Source: Lichenihabitans psoromatis (GTDB taxonomy: Bacteria; Pseudomonadota; Alphaproteobacteria; Rhizobiales; Beijerinckiaceae). From it: DNA of 64,000 nucleotides. Under the pieces are notes generated by a model, which was not told the DNA's origin, ran no database searches, and saw only the letters and a program-made list of their open reading frames with translations. The stretch is from contig NZ_CP036515.1 of NCBI RefSeq assembly GCF_004323635.1, positions 4,155,501 to 4,219,500 on the forward strand, read 5' to 3'. Positions 26,394-35,997 of this stretch are shown one piece after another (the first letter of the stretch is position 1; every line of letters begins with the position of its first letter). Position numbers and translations under genes: made by a program.

Positions 26394-27434
26394 TCACCCG
26401 GTCGGCGCGGCGGCGTCAAGCAGACCCTCGCGCTTCAACTCGCTCCAGAGTGCGGGTGGGATCGCGATTTGAGCATCGGCCACATTGGCCTCCATTTCGC
26501 CCGGCTTGACGGCGCCCAGCACCAACGTCACCACGGCCGGATGATGCAAGGCGAAGCCAAGCGCCGCCTGACGCAGCGTGACGCCGTGCCTCTGGCAAAC
26601 CGCCTCGATCCGCCCGACCCGTGTCATGATGTCGGTGGATGCCGCCGTGTAATTATAGGTGGCGCCCGGCACCGCCCCGGTGGCCAGGATGCCCGAGTTG
26701 AACACGCCGGCCAGGAGAATGCCGATCGACTTCTGTTCGGCCAGCGGCAGGAACGAGGCGAGCGCGGGTTGCTCGAGCAAAGAGTAGCGCCCGGCCAGCA
26801 TCATGACGTCGAAGTCGCCGGCGCGGGCAAAGCGCTCGCAGATGTCGGCCTCGTTGACACCGACCCCGATCGCCGCGACCGTGCCCTCGCTTCTGAGACG
26901 ATCCAGCGCCTTGTAGGCGCCGTCCATCGCCTCCTTGAAGCGCTGGTCGATCATATCGGCGCCCTGGGTCCACACGTCGCAATCGTGGATCATCAGAATA
27001 TCGAACCGGGACAATCCGGTCCGCAGAAGCGACTGCTCGATCGAGCGCATCGTGCCGTCATAGGAATAATCGAACATGGCACGATGCGGGAAGCCCCCTG
27101 CAAACCCCGGGGACGTCACATCGGCTCTGGCGGGCGCGGGTTGCGTGAACGGATCCATGCGCCGGCCGACCTTAGTCGAGAGCAGGAACGCGTCGCGAGG
27201 CAAGTCGCGCAGCGCCGCGCCAAAGCGCGCTTCCGACAGCCCGTTGCCATAATGGGGCGACGTATCGAAGACGCGGATACCGCTCCGATAAGCCGTCAGG
27301 ATCGTGTCATGCGCCGTCTGCTGGTCGAGCCGCTCGAAGAGGTCGCCCAGCGGGGCCCCGCCAAGACCGAGGGATGTGAACGCGAGGGACTTGCCCGCTC
27401 GCGTCAAGAAGGCTTTGCTATCCAAAATTTTCAC
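26394..27434 (-). CDS. Aldo/keto reductase
   Basis: A 346-residue NADPH-linked oxidoreductase with the usual TIM-barrel marks: GLGGAPLGDLFERL at the start, FDTSPHYGNGLSEARFG holding catalytic Asp and Tyr, LSTKVGR with the catalytic Lys, and LMIHDCD with the His. The sequence is closest in style to the L-fucose/D-threo-aldose 1-dehydrogenase and pyridoxal 4-dehydrogenase group, for which the GGAPLG and PHYGNGLSE motifs are typical. The start is a GTG at 27434 with GGGGAGG upstream. It is divergent from the pentose phosphate operon. Confidence 0.87.
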   Translation of the reverse strand: MKILDSKAFLTRAGKSLAFTSLGLGGAPLGDLFERLDQQTAHDTILTAYRSGIRVFDTSPHYGNGLSEARFGAALRDLPRDAFLLSTKVGRRMDPFTQPAPARADVTSPGFAGGFPHRAMFDYSYDGTMRSIEQSLLRTGLSRFDILMIHDCDVWTQGADMIDQRFKEAMDGAYKALDRLRSEGTVAAIGVGVNEADICERFARAGDFDVMMLAGRYSLLEQPALASFLPLAEQKSIGILLAGVFNSGILATGAVPGATYNYTAASTDIMTRVGRIEAVCQRHGVTLRQAALGFALHHPAVVTLVLGAVKPGEMEANVADAQIAIPPALWSELKREGLLDAAAPTG

Positions 27435-27635
27435 TAAAAATCCTCCCCGGGTTGGCTTTCTAACGAAGCCAAGTTTAAGCTTGCCGCAGGCTGAACCGAA
27501 CGGGCGGCGTCGCGTTTACGTTTCGCACTCGCCAACATCGCGCCTGTGCACGGGACTGTCATATGTCCCCCTTAAGGTTCGCAACCACGGTCCGTATCGG
27601 TCGCCGATGCGACCATTGCAAGAACGAGACGCATT

Positions 27636-29720
27636 ATGGACGATATCGATCTTCTCAGCATCAACACGATCCGCACGCTTTCGATCGATGCCGTTCAGAA
27701 AGCGAATTCTGGACATCCGGGTGCGCCGATGGGAATGGCCCCCGTCGCCTATACGGTGTGGCAGGACTACCTTCGCTACGACCCGACGCAACCGCTCTGG
27801 CCCAACCGTGACCGGTTTATCTTGTCGGCGGGTCACGCATCGATGCTGCTCTACTCGATGCTCCACCTGACCAAAGTTCAGGCCGTCAACGAGGATTATG
27901 AGGTCGTCAACCGTCCGGCCGTCAGCATGGACGATATCAAGACATTCCGGCAGCCCGGCAGCGCCTGCCCGGGCCATCCCGAATATCACTTCACGTCGGG
28001 CGTCGAAGCGACGACCGGACCGCTCGGCCAGGGCGTCTCGATGAGCGTCGGCATGGCGATTGCCGAAAAGTGGCTCGCGACGCGCTACAACAAGCCGGAC
28101 CACACGCTGATCGACTATAACATCTACGCCCTCTGCAGCGACGGCGAGATGATGGAAGGCGTCGCCAGTGAGGCGGCGTCGCTGGCCGGCCATCTGAAGC
28201 TCGACAATCTGTGCTGGCTCTATGACAGCAACGAGGTCACGCTCGACGGCCCGGCCTCCTGGACGTTCAGCGAAGATGTTGCGACCCGGTTTCTGGCCTA
28301 TGGCTGGAACGTCGTGAATGTGCGCGACGCCAATTCGATCAAGGAAATCCGCGCCGGCATCGACGCGTTTCTCGAAGAGAAATCGCGCCCGACGCTCATC
28401 ATCGTCGACAGTCACATCGGCTATGGCTCGCCCAACAAGCAGGACAGCAACAAGTCGCATGGCGAACCGCTTGGCGCGGAAGAAGTCCGCCTGACCAAGA
28501 AGAACTATGGCTGGCCGGAAGACGCGCAGTTCCTGGTGCCAGATGGCGTCTATGAGAATTTTGCCAACGGCATGGGCAAGCGCGGCGCCGAGCTTCGCTC
28601 CGCTTGGGACAAGACATTCGCGTCCTACAAGAGTGTCGCAGGCGATCTCGCAGGACAATTCGAGGCGATGGAACACCGCCTCACTCCCGAGGACGCCGCC
28701 AAGGCGATCCCGGTGTTTCCGGCCGACGCCAAGGGTTTGGCGACCCGCGACTCGTCCGGCAAGGTCGAGAATGCTCTGGCGCAGCATTATCCCTGGATGC
28801 TCGGCGGCTCGGCCGATCTCGACGGCTCGACCAAGACCCGGCAGATCTTCGAAGGCTCGGCGGCCTTCACGCCGATCGACCGGAGCGGACGTAACCTGCA
28901 TTTCGGCGTTCGCGAACATGCGATGGGCGCGATTTGCAACGGCTTGGCATTGTCCAAGATCCGTCCCTATGCGTCGACGTTTTTGATCTTTTCGGATTAT
29001 CTCCGTCCGACGCTGCGGCTCGCGGCGCTGATGGAACTGCCGACCATCTTCATCTTCACGCATGACTCGATCAGCGTCGGCGAAGATGGCCCGACCCATC
29101 AGCCGGTCGAGCAGGTCGCCAGCCTTCGTTGTATTCCGGGCATGATCACCCTGCGTCCCGGTGATGCGAACGAAGTCGCGGAAGCGTGGCGTGTCGTGCT
29201 CGGCCTGAAGCATCAGCCCGCGACCTTCATTCTCAGCCGCCAGCCTCTCCCGACCATCGATCGTGAGAAATTCGCGGCCGCATCGGGCGTCGCCAAGGGC
29301 GCCTATGTGCTGGCCGATCCGGAAGACGGCAAGCCCGAGGTGATCCTGATCGGCACCGGCAGCGAGTTGTCGCTGGCCCTGCAGGGCTACGAGACGTTGA
29401 AGGCCGAAGGCATCAAGGCTCGCGTCGTGTCGATGCCGTCCTGGGAGTTGTTCGAGATGCAGGACAAAGCCTATCAGGACAGCGTGTTCCCGGCCGAAGT
29501 GCCGGCCCGCGTCGCGATCGAGCAAGGCTCGACGATGGGGTGGGAGCGCTACACGGGTCGGCTCGGCGCGGTCATCGGCATGCACAGCTTCGGAGCGTCC
29601 GCACCGATGAAGGATTTGCTGACAAAGTTCGGCTTCACGCCCGAGAAGGTCGTCGAAATCGCCAAACAGCAGATTGCGAACCACAAACACCCGAAAGCCG
29701 TGAACGACTCGGCACAATAA
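27636..29720 (+). CDS. tkt: Transketolase
   Basis: A 694-residue thiamine-diphosphate enzyme that moves two-carbon units between sugar phosphates. Visible motifs are KANSGHPGAPMGMAP near residue 21, SAGHASMLLYS near 67, GPLGQG near 125, CSDGEMMEGV near 165 (metal and ThDP), FGVREHAMGAI near 425 and HDSISVGEDGPTHQP near 475. It opens an eight-gene pentose phosphate operon, with transaldolase 34 bases downstream. The 200-base gap upstream, shared with the divergent aldo/keto reductase, must contain the operon promoter and holds a TTGGCTT/AAGCCAA inverted repeat (27452-27472). Confidence 0.97.
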   Translation: MDDIDLLSINTIRTLSIDAVQKANSGHPGAPMGMAPVAYTVWQDYLRYDPTQPLWPNRDRFILSAGHASMLLYSMLHLTKVQAVNEDYEVVNRPAVSMDDIKTFRQPGSACPGHPEYHFTSGVEATTGPLGQGVSMSVGMAIAEKWLATRYNKPDHTLIDYNIYALCSDGEMMEGVASEAASLAGHLKLDNLCWLYDSNEVTLDGPASWTFSEDVATRFLAYGWNVVNVRDANSIKEIRAGIDAFLEEKSRPTLIIVDSHIGYGSPNKQDSNKSHGEPLGAEEVRLTKKNYGWPEDAQFLVPDGVYENFANGMGKRGAELRSAWDKTFASYKSVAGDLAGQFEAMEHRLTPEDAAKAIPVFPADAKGLATRDSSGKVENALAQHYPWMLGGSADLDGSTKTRQIFEGSAAFTPIDRSGRNLHFGVREHAMGAICNGLALSKIRPYASTFLIFSDYLRPTLRLAALMELPTIFIFTHDSISVGEDGPTHQPVEQVASLRCIPGMITLRPGDANEVAEAWRVVLGLKHQPATFILSRQPLPTIDREKFAAASGVAKGAYVLADPEDGKPEVILIGTGSELSLALQGYETLKAEGIKARVVSMPSWELFEMQDKAYQDSVFPAEVPARVAIEQGSTMGWERYTGRLGAVIGMHSFGASAPMKDLLTKFGFTPEKVVEIAKQQIANHKHPKAVNDSAQ

Positions 29721-29754
29721 ACCCACGTCGATTTCGGAATAGAGGAGCAGCCCC

Positions 29755-30921
29755 ATGAACCCCCTCGTCCAACTCGAAAGCTGCGGCCAGTCTCCTTGGC
29801 TCGACGATCTCCACCGCGACCTCGTTCGCAAGGGTGATCTGGCGACAGCAATCGGCGAGGACGGGCTCAAGGGGCTCACCTCCAACCCGTCGATCTTCGA
29901 AAAGGGGATCGGCGAAACGGACGAATACAAGGATGATCTCGCCGCCCTCCTGGATCAGGGCGTTCTCGACGACATGCGTGTCTACGAGGCTCTCGCGGCG
30001 GAGGACATCAAAGGCGCGGCGGATCTGTTCCGCCCCGTCTACGACAAGCATGATCGCAACGACGGCTTCGTGAGCTGGGAGGTTTCTCCCTATCTCGCCA
30101 ACGAAACCGACAAGACGATCGAGGAAGCCAAGCGGCTATGGGGGATCATCGGGCGCGACAATCTGATGATCAAAATTCCCGGCACCCATGCGGGGCTTCC
30201 GGCTATTCGCGACGTGATCGGCGCGGGCATCAACGTCAACGTGACGCTGCTGTTCGGGATCGAGGCTTATGCGGCCGTTGCCGACGCTTATATGGGCGGC
30301 CTCGAAAAATTGGTCCGCGATGGGGGTGATCCATCGACCATCGCGAGCGTCGCGAGTTTCTTCCTGAGCCGCATCGATGTCGCGGTCGACGAAAGGCTCA
30401 AGGACCTCGGCGACACGGCGCCTGGCCTGGTCGACAAGGTGACCGACAAGGTCGGGATCGCCAGTGCCAAACTGGCCTATGCCCGTTACAAAGAGATTTA
30501 CGCCACGCCGCGCTGGCAGGCGCTCGCGGCCAAGGGAGCGCGGCCGCAACGACTGCTCTGGGCCTCGACCGGAACCAAGAAGACGTCGCTGCCCGACACC
30601 TATTACATCGATAGCATCATTGGTCGCGAGACGGTCAACACCATGCCGCCGGCGACCCTGAAGGCCTTCCGCGACCATGGAACTGCGACGCCCGACACGA
30701 TCGAACAGGGCATGTCTGAGGTCGCCGATACGATGGGGGCGTTGCAAACGCTCGGACTGTCGATCGATGAGATCACGGCCGATCTCGTGAAGGAAGGCGT
30801 GGTTAAATTCCACGACGCCTTCGACAAACTGCTTGGCGGTGTCGCCAAGAAACGTCGCGAACTCGCGACCCACAACGATCAAAGCGCGCCGTCCGGAGCC
30901 ACCAAGAGCATCGTGGCTTAA
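29755..30921 (+). CDS. tal: Transaldolase
   Basis: A 388-residue transaldolase of the longer type found in actinobacteria, cyanobacteria and many alphaproteobacteria. It transfers a dihydroxyacetone unit through a Schiff-base lysine. Signature stretches are [14 protein letters not shown] near residue 40, [12 protein letters not shown] near 138, [14 protein letters not shown] near 160 and [15 protein letters not shown] near 265. It lies between tkt and gnd in the pentose phosphate operon, with small gaps on both sides. Confidence 0.96.
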   Translation: MNPLVQLESCGQSPWLDDLHRDLVRKGDLATAIGEDGLKGLTSNPSIFEKGIGETDEYKDDLAALLDQGVLDDMRVYEALAAEDIKGAADLFRPVYDKHDRNDGFVSWEVSPYLANETDKTIEEAKRLWGIIGRDNLMIKIPGTHAGLPAIRDVIGAGINVNVTLLFGIEAYAAVADAYMGGLEKLVRDGGDPSTIASVASFFLSRIDVAVDERLKDLGDTAPGLVDKVTDKVGIASAKLAYARYKEIYATPRWQALAAKGARPQRLLWASTGTKKTSLPDTYYIDSIIGRETVNTMPPATLKAFRDHGTATPDTIEQGMSEVADTMGALQTLGLSIDEITADLVKEGVVKFHDAFDKLLGGVAKKRRELATHNDQSAPSGATKSIVA

Positions 30922-30965
30922 CCGATCGACCTGCCAACTTGCCGCTTCAACAGAGGGTACTTCGC

Positions 30966-31988
30966 ATGCAATTGGGAATGATCGGACTTGGCCGCATGGG
31001 CGGCAACATCGTTCGGCGGCTGCAGCGCGAGGGCCACCAGTGCGTCGTCTATGATCGCGCTGCTCCGGCAGTCGACGCTCTCGTGGCCGATGGCTCGATT
31101 GGAGCCACCTCGGTCGAGGATCTGGTCTCGAAGCTCACCGATAGCCCGAAAGCCGTTTGGGTCATGTTGCCGGCCGGGGCGATCACCCAGGCCACCGTCG
31201 ACCAACTCGCTGGGCTGCTCAAGAGCGGCGACACGATCATCGATGGCGGTAACTCCTTCTACAAGGACGACATCAAGAATTCTGAAATGCTGGCCCCGAA
31301 AGGGATCACGTTTGTCGACGTCGGCACCTCGGGCGGTGTCTGGGGTCTGGAACGCGGCTATTGCATGATGATCGGCGGCAGCAAGGATGCGGTCGATCGC
31401 CTCGACCCGATCTTCAAGACGCTGGCGCCCGGTCGCGGCGACGTCGGTCGCACGCCGGGGCGCGAGAAGCTATCCGATAATCGCGCCGAGGAAGGCTACA
31501 TTCACGCTGGTCCGACGGGGGCCGGCCACTTCGTCAAAATGGTCCACAACGGCATCGAATACGGGTTGATGCAGGCCTATGGCGAGGGTTTCGACATCCT
31601 CAAGAACAAGAACTCGCCGGATCTGCCCGAAAATCAGCGCTTCGACCTGAACCTCACCGACGTTGCCGAAGTTTGGCGGCGCGGCAGCGTCGTCTCGTCA
31701 TGGCTGCTCGATCTGACGGCCTTGGCGCTGACCAGCAGCCCGGATCTCGCGCATTTCTCGGGTCATGTAGCCGATAGCGGCGAAGGTCGCTGGACCATCG
31801 ACGCAGCCGTCGAGGAGGCCGTTCCGGTTAACGTTTTGGCCGCCGCCCTCTTCGCCCGGTTCAGGTCGCGCGAAGAGCACACGTTTGGCGAGAAGATCCT
31901 GTCGGCCATGCGGTTCGGCTTCGGCGGTCACGTCGAGACGGGTCTGCCCAGCAGCGCCGCAGCAAGCTCCAAACCGGGAGCCAATTGA
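30966..31988 (+). CDS. gnd: 6-phosphogluconate dehydrogenase, decarboxylating (short form)
   Basis: A 340-residue enzyme that oxidises and decarboxylates 6-phosphogluconate to ribulose 5-phosphate. The NAD(P) motif is [41 protein letters not shown] near residue 120 and [19 protein letters not shown] near 182 are active-site signatures. It belongs to the short form (about 300-340 residues, GntZ/YqeC-like), which lacks the extra C-terminal repeat of E. coli Gnd and often prefers NAD. The ATG at 30966 gives the exact family start. Its stop overlaps the zwf start (TGATG). Confidence 0.95.
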   Translation: MQLGMIGLGRMGGNIVRRLQREGHQCVVYDRAAPAVDALVADGSIGATSVEDLVSKLTDSPKAVWVMLPAGAITQATVDQLAGLLKSGDTIIDGGNSFYKDDIKNSEMLAPKGITFVDVGTSGGVWGLERGYCMMIGGSKDAVDRLDPIFKTLAPGRGDVGRTPGREKLSDNRAEEGYIHAGPTGAGHFVKMVHNGIEYGLMQAYGEGFDILKNKNSPDLPENQRFDLNLTDVAEVWRRGSVVSSWLLDLTALALTSSPDLAHFSGHVADSGEGRWTIDAAVEEAVPVNVLAAALFARFRSREEHTFGEKILSAMRFGFGGHVETGLPSSAAASSKPGAN

Positions 31989-33595
31989 TGGCGGACGCCA
32001 CCGACAACACGCCGCCGGCCGCGATCAGCCCGGCGACAGTGAAGAAACCGGGTCCCTGCACGCTGGTGATCTTTGGCGCCAACGGCGATTTGACCAAGCG
32101 GCTCGTGACGCCCGCGCTCTATAATCTGGCGCTCACCGGCTTGCTGCCCGACAATTTTGCGATCCTTGGTATCGACCATAACGGCAAAGACGATGTCGAA
32201 TGGCGCGGGCATCTGACGGAAGCCATGCAGAGCTTCGTCGGCGGCACCGGTGAGTTCGAGCCGGCCAAAATCGACGCGAAGGCATGGTCCTGGCTCACCG
32301 ACAGAATGTTCTATCTGGTTGGTGATTTCGAAGATTCGAACACCTACACGAGCATCAAGGACAAACTCGCCGAGATCGAAACGTCGAACGGCACGGCCGG
32401 CAACGTCATCTTCTATCTGGCGATCGCCGATCGTTTCTTTGGTATTGTCGTGGATCAACTCGGCAAGGCGAAGCTCGTCGACACCGAAGAGGGCGAGCAG
32501 AACGCGTGGCGTCGTGTCGTCATCGAAAAGCCGTTCGGTCACGACCTGCAGACCTCGCGCGATCTCAACAAACGCATCCTGCAATCGCTGAACGAAGACC
32601 AAGTTTATCGGATCGATCATTTTCTCGGCAAGGAGACGGTCCAAAACATCATGACGTTCCGATTCGCAAACGGAATGTTCGAGCCGTTGTGGAATCGGGA
32701 CCATATCGATCACGTTCAGATCACCGTGGCCGAGACGGTCGGGGTCGAGGGACGCGGATATTTCTACGAGGCGACAGGCGCGTTGCGCGACATGGTGCCG
32801 AACCATGTGTTCCAATTGCTATGCATGACCGCCATGGAGCCGCCGACCTCCTTCGCGGCCGATGCAATCCGATCCAAAAAGGTCGATGTGTTCGCGTCGA
32901 TCAAATCGGTGCAGCCGGGCGACGCGGTTCGCGGCCAATATGACTCCGGCAGTGTGCTCGGCAAAGCCGTGCGTGCGTATCGGACCGAGCCGAACGTCAA
33001 CCCCTATTCCGATGTCGAGACCTATGCGGCGCTTCGGCTCGAAATCGACAATTGGCGTTGGGCGGGCGTACCGTTCTATATCCGGACCGGTAAATACATG
33101 ACCCGCCGGACCACCGAGATCGCCATCCGCTTTAAATCCGCACCGACGAGCTTGTTCGAGGATACGGATGCGAAATCGATGCATCCAAATTGGCTGGTGA
33201 TCCAGATCCAGCCGGACGAAGGCATCTCGATGCAGTTCGACGTTAAACAGCCGGGCCCGGTCGTCGATCTGAAATCGGTGAAGATGAACTTCTCCTACAG
33301 CGACTGGTTTCCGCCCCAACAGAATGTCGGCTACGAAACGCTGATCTATGACGTCATGCTCGGCGATCAGACCCTGTTTCAACGGGCCGATCAGGTAGAG
33401 GAAGGCTGGCGGATCGTGCAGCCGGTGATCGACGCCTGGGCCAAGCAGAAGCCCGACGACTTCCCCAACTACATCGCCGGCACGGCAGGCCCCGCCGCGG
33501 CGGATGCTCTGCTGGCCAAAGACGGCGGTCGCAGCTGGCGCCCGGTCGCAATCGACCCGGGTCCGAAGAGCCTTGTCCCGGGGAAGGCTTCGTGA
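31988..33595 (+). CDS. zwf: Glucose-6-phosphate 1-dehydrogenase
   Basis: A 535-residue enzyme that oxidises glucose 6-phosphate to 6-phosphogluconolactone. The coenzyme motif is TLVIFGANGDLTKRLVTPAL near residue 20, and the substrate/active site is VYRIDHFLGKETVQN near 205; RTGKYMTRRTTEI near 370 is also conserved. It starts inside the gnd stop codon and its own stop overlaps the GTG of the next gene, so translation is tightly coupled. It lies with pgl, gnd and rpe, giving the full oxidative branch. Confidence 0.97.
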   Translation: MADATDNTPPAAISPATVKKPGPCTLVIFGANGDLTKRLVTPALYNLALTGLLPDNFAILGIDHNGKDDVEWRGHLTEAMQSFVGGTGEFEPAKIDAKAWSWLTDRMFYLVGDFEDSNTYTSIKDKLAEIETSNGTAGNVIFYLAIADRFFGIVVDQLGKAKLVDTEEGEQNAWRRVVIEKPFGHDLQTSRDLNKRILQSLNEDQVYRIDHFLGKETVQNIMTFRFANGMFEPLWNRDHIDHVQITVAETVGVEGRGYFYEATGALRDMVPNHVFQLLCMTAMEPPTSFAADAIRSKKVDVFASIKSVQPGDAVRGQYDSGSVLGKAVRAYRTEPNVNPYSDVETYAALRLEIDNWRWAGVPFYIRTGKYMTRRTTEIAIRFKSAPTSLFEDTDAKSMHPNWLVIQIQPDEGISMQFDVKQPGPVVDLKSVKMNFSYSDWFPPQQNVGYETLIYDVMLGDQTLFQRADQVEEGWRIVQPVIDAWAKQKPDDFPNYIAGTAGPAAADALLAKDGGRSWRPVAIDPGPKSLVPGKAS

Positions 33596-34464
33596 GCCGC
33601 GATCAACATCCCCGGCAGCCGATTGCCCTTGTGGTGTCGGATATCGACGGCACTTTGGTGACGAAAGCCAAGGTGGTGACACCCCGCGCCAGGGCCGCGA
33701 TCGCGCAATTGAAGCAGCGCGGCATCGGGTTCAGCGTCGCCAGCGCCCGTCCGCCCGTCGGCTTGCGGAGTATTGTTCAATCCATCGGGATCGAGGTTCC
33801 GGTGGGCGCCGTGAACGGCGGTGCGATCATCCGCCCAGACCTGACGATCATCGAACGACTGATCCTGCCGATCGACGCGGTCAGGACGAGCGTGTCGATG
33901 TTGCGTCGGCAGGGTATCGATGCATGGCTGTTCACCGACGACGAGTGGTTCTGCCGCGACCCGAACGGCGCGCATGTCGACCATGAGGCAACGACCCTCG
34001 GGCTGCGGCCGACGATCGTCGAGGAGTTCGACGATGCTCACATGTCACGCACGTTGAAGATCGTGGCGGCAAGCCACGACCATCCGCTGCTCGCCGAATG
34101 CGAGGCGATCCTGCAAGCCGAGCTTGGCGGGTCGGCCCTCGCGACACGCTCGCAGAGCTATTATCTCGACATCACCAATGCGGCCGCCAACAAGGGCGCG
34201 GCGGTGCGCGGGGTGGCGCGCAATCTCGGTGTGCCGCTCGATCAGGTGTTCACGATCGGCGACGGCTACAATGATACGCCGATGTTCGACGTTTCTGGCT
34301 TCAGCGTCGCCATGGGCAATGCGACCGATGCGGTCAAGCACATGGCCAATGTCGTGACGGATACTTGCGAGAACGAGGGCTTTGCCAAAGCCATCGAACG
34401 CTACGTCCTCAACATTCCGGTCGATGCGGTGGCACCATCCTACGAGGGGAGCGTCCAATCATGA
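33592..34464 (+). CDS. HAD-IIB (Cof-type) sugar-phosphate phosphatase, first of a tandem pair
   Basis: A 290-residue haloacid dehalogenase-like hydrolase. The nucleophile motif is VSDIDGTLVT near residue 14, motif II is SVASARPP near 47, and the C-terminal metal motif is GDGYNDTPMFD near 223, with a type IIB cap between. It starts at a GTG overlapping the zwf stop (GTGA), with GGGGAAGG upstream. The second HAD gene overlaps its end. The setting suggests dephosphorylation of a sugar phosphate or removal of a toxic side product of the pathway, but substrate is unknown. Confidence 0.88.
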   Translation: MSRDQHPRQPIALVVSDIDGTLVTKAKVVTPRARAAIAQLKQRGIGFSVASARPPVGLRSIVQSIGIEVPVGAVNGGAIIRPDLTIIERLILPIDAVRTSVSMLRRQGIDAWLFTDDEWFCRDPNGAHVDHEATTLGLRPTIVEEFDDAHMSRTLKIVAASHDHPLLAECEAILQAELGGSALATRSQSYYLDITNAAANKGAAVRGVARNLGVPLDQVFTIGDGYNDTPMFDVSGFSVAMGNATDAVKHMANVVTDTCENEGFAKAIERYVLNIPVDAVAPSYEGSVQS

Positions 34465-35306
34465 CAGCCGACACCATGCCGAAGGGCAAGATCGCGGTCC
34501 TGTTGGCCGATGTGGACGGGACACTCGTGACTGAGCAGAAGGTGCTTACCGAGCGCACCATCGCGGCCGTCAAAGCGCTGAAGCAACACGGCATCGCCTT
34601 CGCGGTCACTAGCGGCCGACCCCCGCGCGGCATGGCCATGCTGATCGAGCCGCTTGCTCTTGAAACGCCCATCGCGGGTTTCAACGGCGGCGTGTTGATC
34701 AACCCCGACATGTCCGTCGTCGAAGCCAAGACGATCGCGCCAGACGTGGCCCGCGCCACGTTGAAACTCATTCTCGACCACGGGATGGACGCTTGGGTCT
34801 ATACCGCGGACGATTGGTTCATTCGCGACGCCAAGGCGCCGCATGTCGAGCGCGAGACCTGGACGGTCAAATTCGAGGCCAAGGTGGTGGCGACATTCTC
34901 GGACGACGCGCTCGACCATGCGGTCAAGATCGTCGGCATCAGCGACGATCGCGATCTCGTAGCCAAAGCCGAGAAGGATGCCCAGCAGGCCTTCGGCGAC
35001 AAGGTCTCGGCAGCGCGGTCGCAGCCCTACTATCTCGACGTCACCAATCCAGACGCCAATAAGGGCACGGTCGTCGGAACCTTGTCCAAGCACCTCGGCA
35101 TTCCGCCCGAGCAATTCGCCACCATCGGAGACATGCCGAACGACGAGTTGATGTTCCGCAAAAGCGGCTTCAGCATTGCCATGGGCAATGCCAGCGACGA
35201 CGTGAAGAGCCGAGCCAGCGCCACGACCGATTCCTACAACGACGAGGGCTTCGCCAAGGCCATCGAAAAATTCCTGCTCGGCGCAACCGACCAGGGTGGA
35301 CATTGA
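34461..35306 (+). CDS. HAD-IIB (Cof-type) sugar-phosphate phosphatase, second of a tandem pair
   Basis: A 281-residue paralogue of the gene just before it. It has LLADVDGTLVTEQ near residue 13, AVTSGRPPRGMAML near 45, and GDMPNDELMFRKSGF near 218. The two proteins align along their whole length (for example GVLINPDMSVVE against GAIIRPDLTIIE, and a shared AWxxTxDxWFxRD segment), pointing to a gene duplication inside the operon followed by divergence. The ATG at 34461 overlaps the upstream stop (ATGA). rpe follows 5 bases after its stop. Confidence 0.88.
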   Translation: MTADTMPKGKIAVLLADVDGTLVTEQKVLTERTIAAVKALKQHGIAFAVTSGRPPRGMAMLIEPLALETPIAGFNGGVLINPDMSVVEAKTIAPDVARATLKLILDHGMDAWVYTADDWFIRDAKAPHVERETWTVKFEAKVVATFSDDALDHAVKIVGISDDRDLVAKAEKDAQQAFGDKVSAARSQPYYLDVTNPDANKGTVVGTLSKHLGIPPEQFATIGDMPNDELMFRKSGFSIAMGNASDDVKSRASATTDSYNDEGFAKAIEKFLLGATDQGGH

Positions 35307-35311
35307 GAGAC

Positions 35312-35974
35312 ATGAAGCAACTGCTGATCGCGCCCTCCATTCTTTCGGCAGATTTCGGCCGCCTCGGCGAGGAGGTCGCCTCGATCGATCGAGCCGGCGC
35401 GGACTGGATCCACGTCGATGTCATGGACGGGCGTTTCGTGCCCAATATCACGATGGGTCCGGTCGTGATCGAAGCGGTTCGTCGCGCTACCACAAAGCCG
35501 CTGAACGTCCATCTGATGATGGTCGAGCCCGAATTGATGCTGGAGGATTTCATCAAGGCGGGCGCCGATCACGTCATCGTTCAGGCGGAGCCAACCTCGA
35601 CCATCCATCTGCACCGTCTGTTGTCCCGCATTCGGGAGAGCGGCAAGAAGGCGGGCGTCGCGCTCAACCCGGCCACGTCGCCATCAGCGATCGAATATGT
35701 GCTGCACCTCTGCGACATCGTCCTGGTCATGACCGTCAATCCCGGCTTCGGGGGTCAGCAGTTCCTCCCCGAGATCCTGCCAAAGATCAAAGCCGTCCGA
35801 GCCATGGCGGCCAGTCGCGGGCTCGATCCGCATATCGAGATCGATGGCGGCATCAACACGCAGACGATCAAGGCTGCGGTCGAGGCTGGTGCCGATGTGC
35901 TCGTCGCGGGGTCGGCCATCTTCGGACATCCCGATTACGCCAGGGCGATCGCTCTGCTTCGCGACGCGGCCTGA
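35312..35974 (+). CDS. rpe: Ribulose-phosphate 3-epimerase
   Basis: A 220-residue TIM-barrel enzyme that interconverts ribulose 5-phosphate and xylulose 5-phosphate. Recognised from IAPSILSADFGRLGEEV at the start, WIHVDVMDGRFVPNITMGP near residue 32 (metal ligands), HLMMVEPE near 69, VMTVNPGFGGQQF near 140 and EIDGGINTQTI near 177. The ATG at 35312 is preferred to a TTG three codons earlier. It sits between the second HAD gene and pgl in the pentose phosphate operon. Confidence 0.96.
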   Translation: MKQLLIAPSILSADFGRLGEEVASIDRAGADWIHVDVMDGRFVPNITMGPVVIEAVRRATTKPLNVHLMMVEPELMLEDFIKAGADHVIVQAEPTSTIHLHRLLSRIRESGKKAGVALNPATSPSAIEYVLHLCDIVLVMTVNPGFGGQQFLPEILPKIKAVRAMAASRGLDPHIEIDGGINTQTIKAAVEAGADVLVAGSAIFGHPDYARAIALLRDAA

Positions 35975-35997
35975 GCGTTCAGGCAAGGAGAGACGAT

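Noticed and set aside
27435-27635. Inverted repeat TTGGCTT/AAGCCAA (27452-27472) as a regulator operator or terminator
   Set aside because: A single 7-bp repeat with no T-run and no known matching operator; kept only as a note in the tkt entry.
27516-29930. An 804-codon open frame on the minus strand opposite tkt
   Set aside because: It covers the firmly identified transketolase gene; composition is that of an antisense shadow and no motif is seen.
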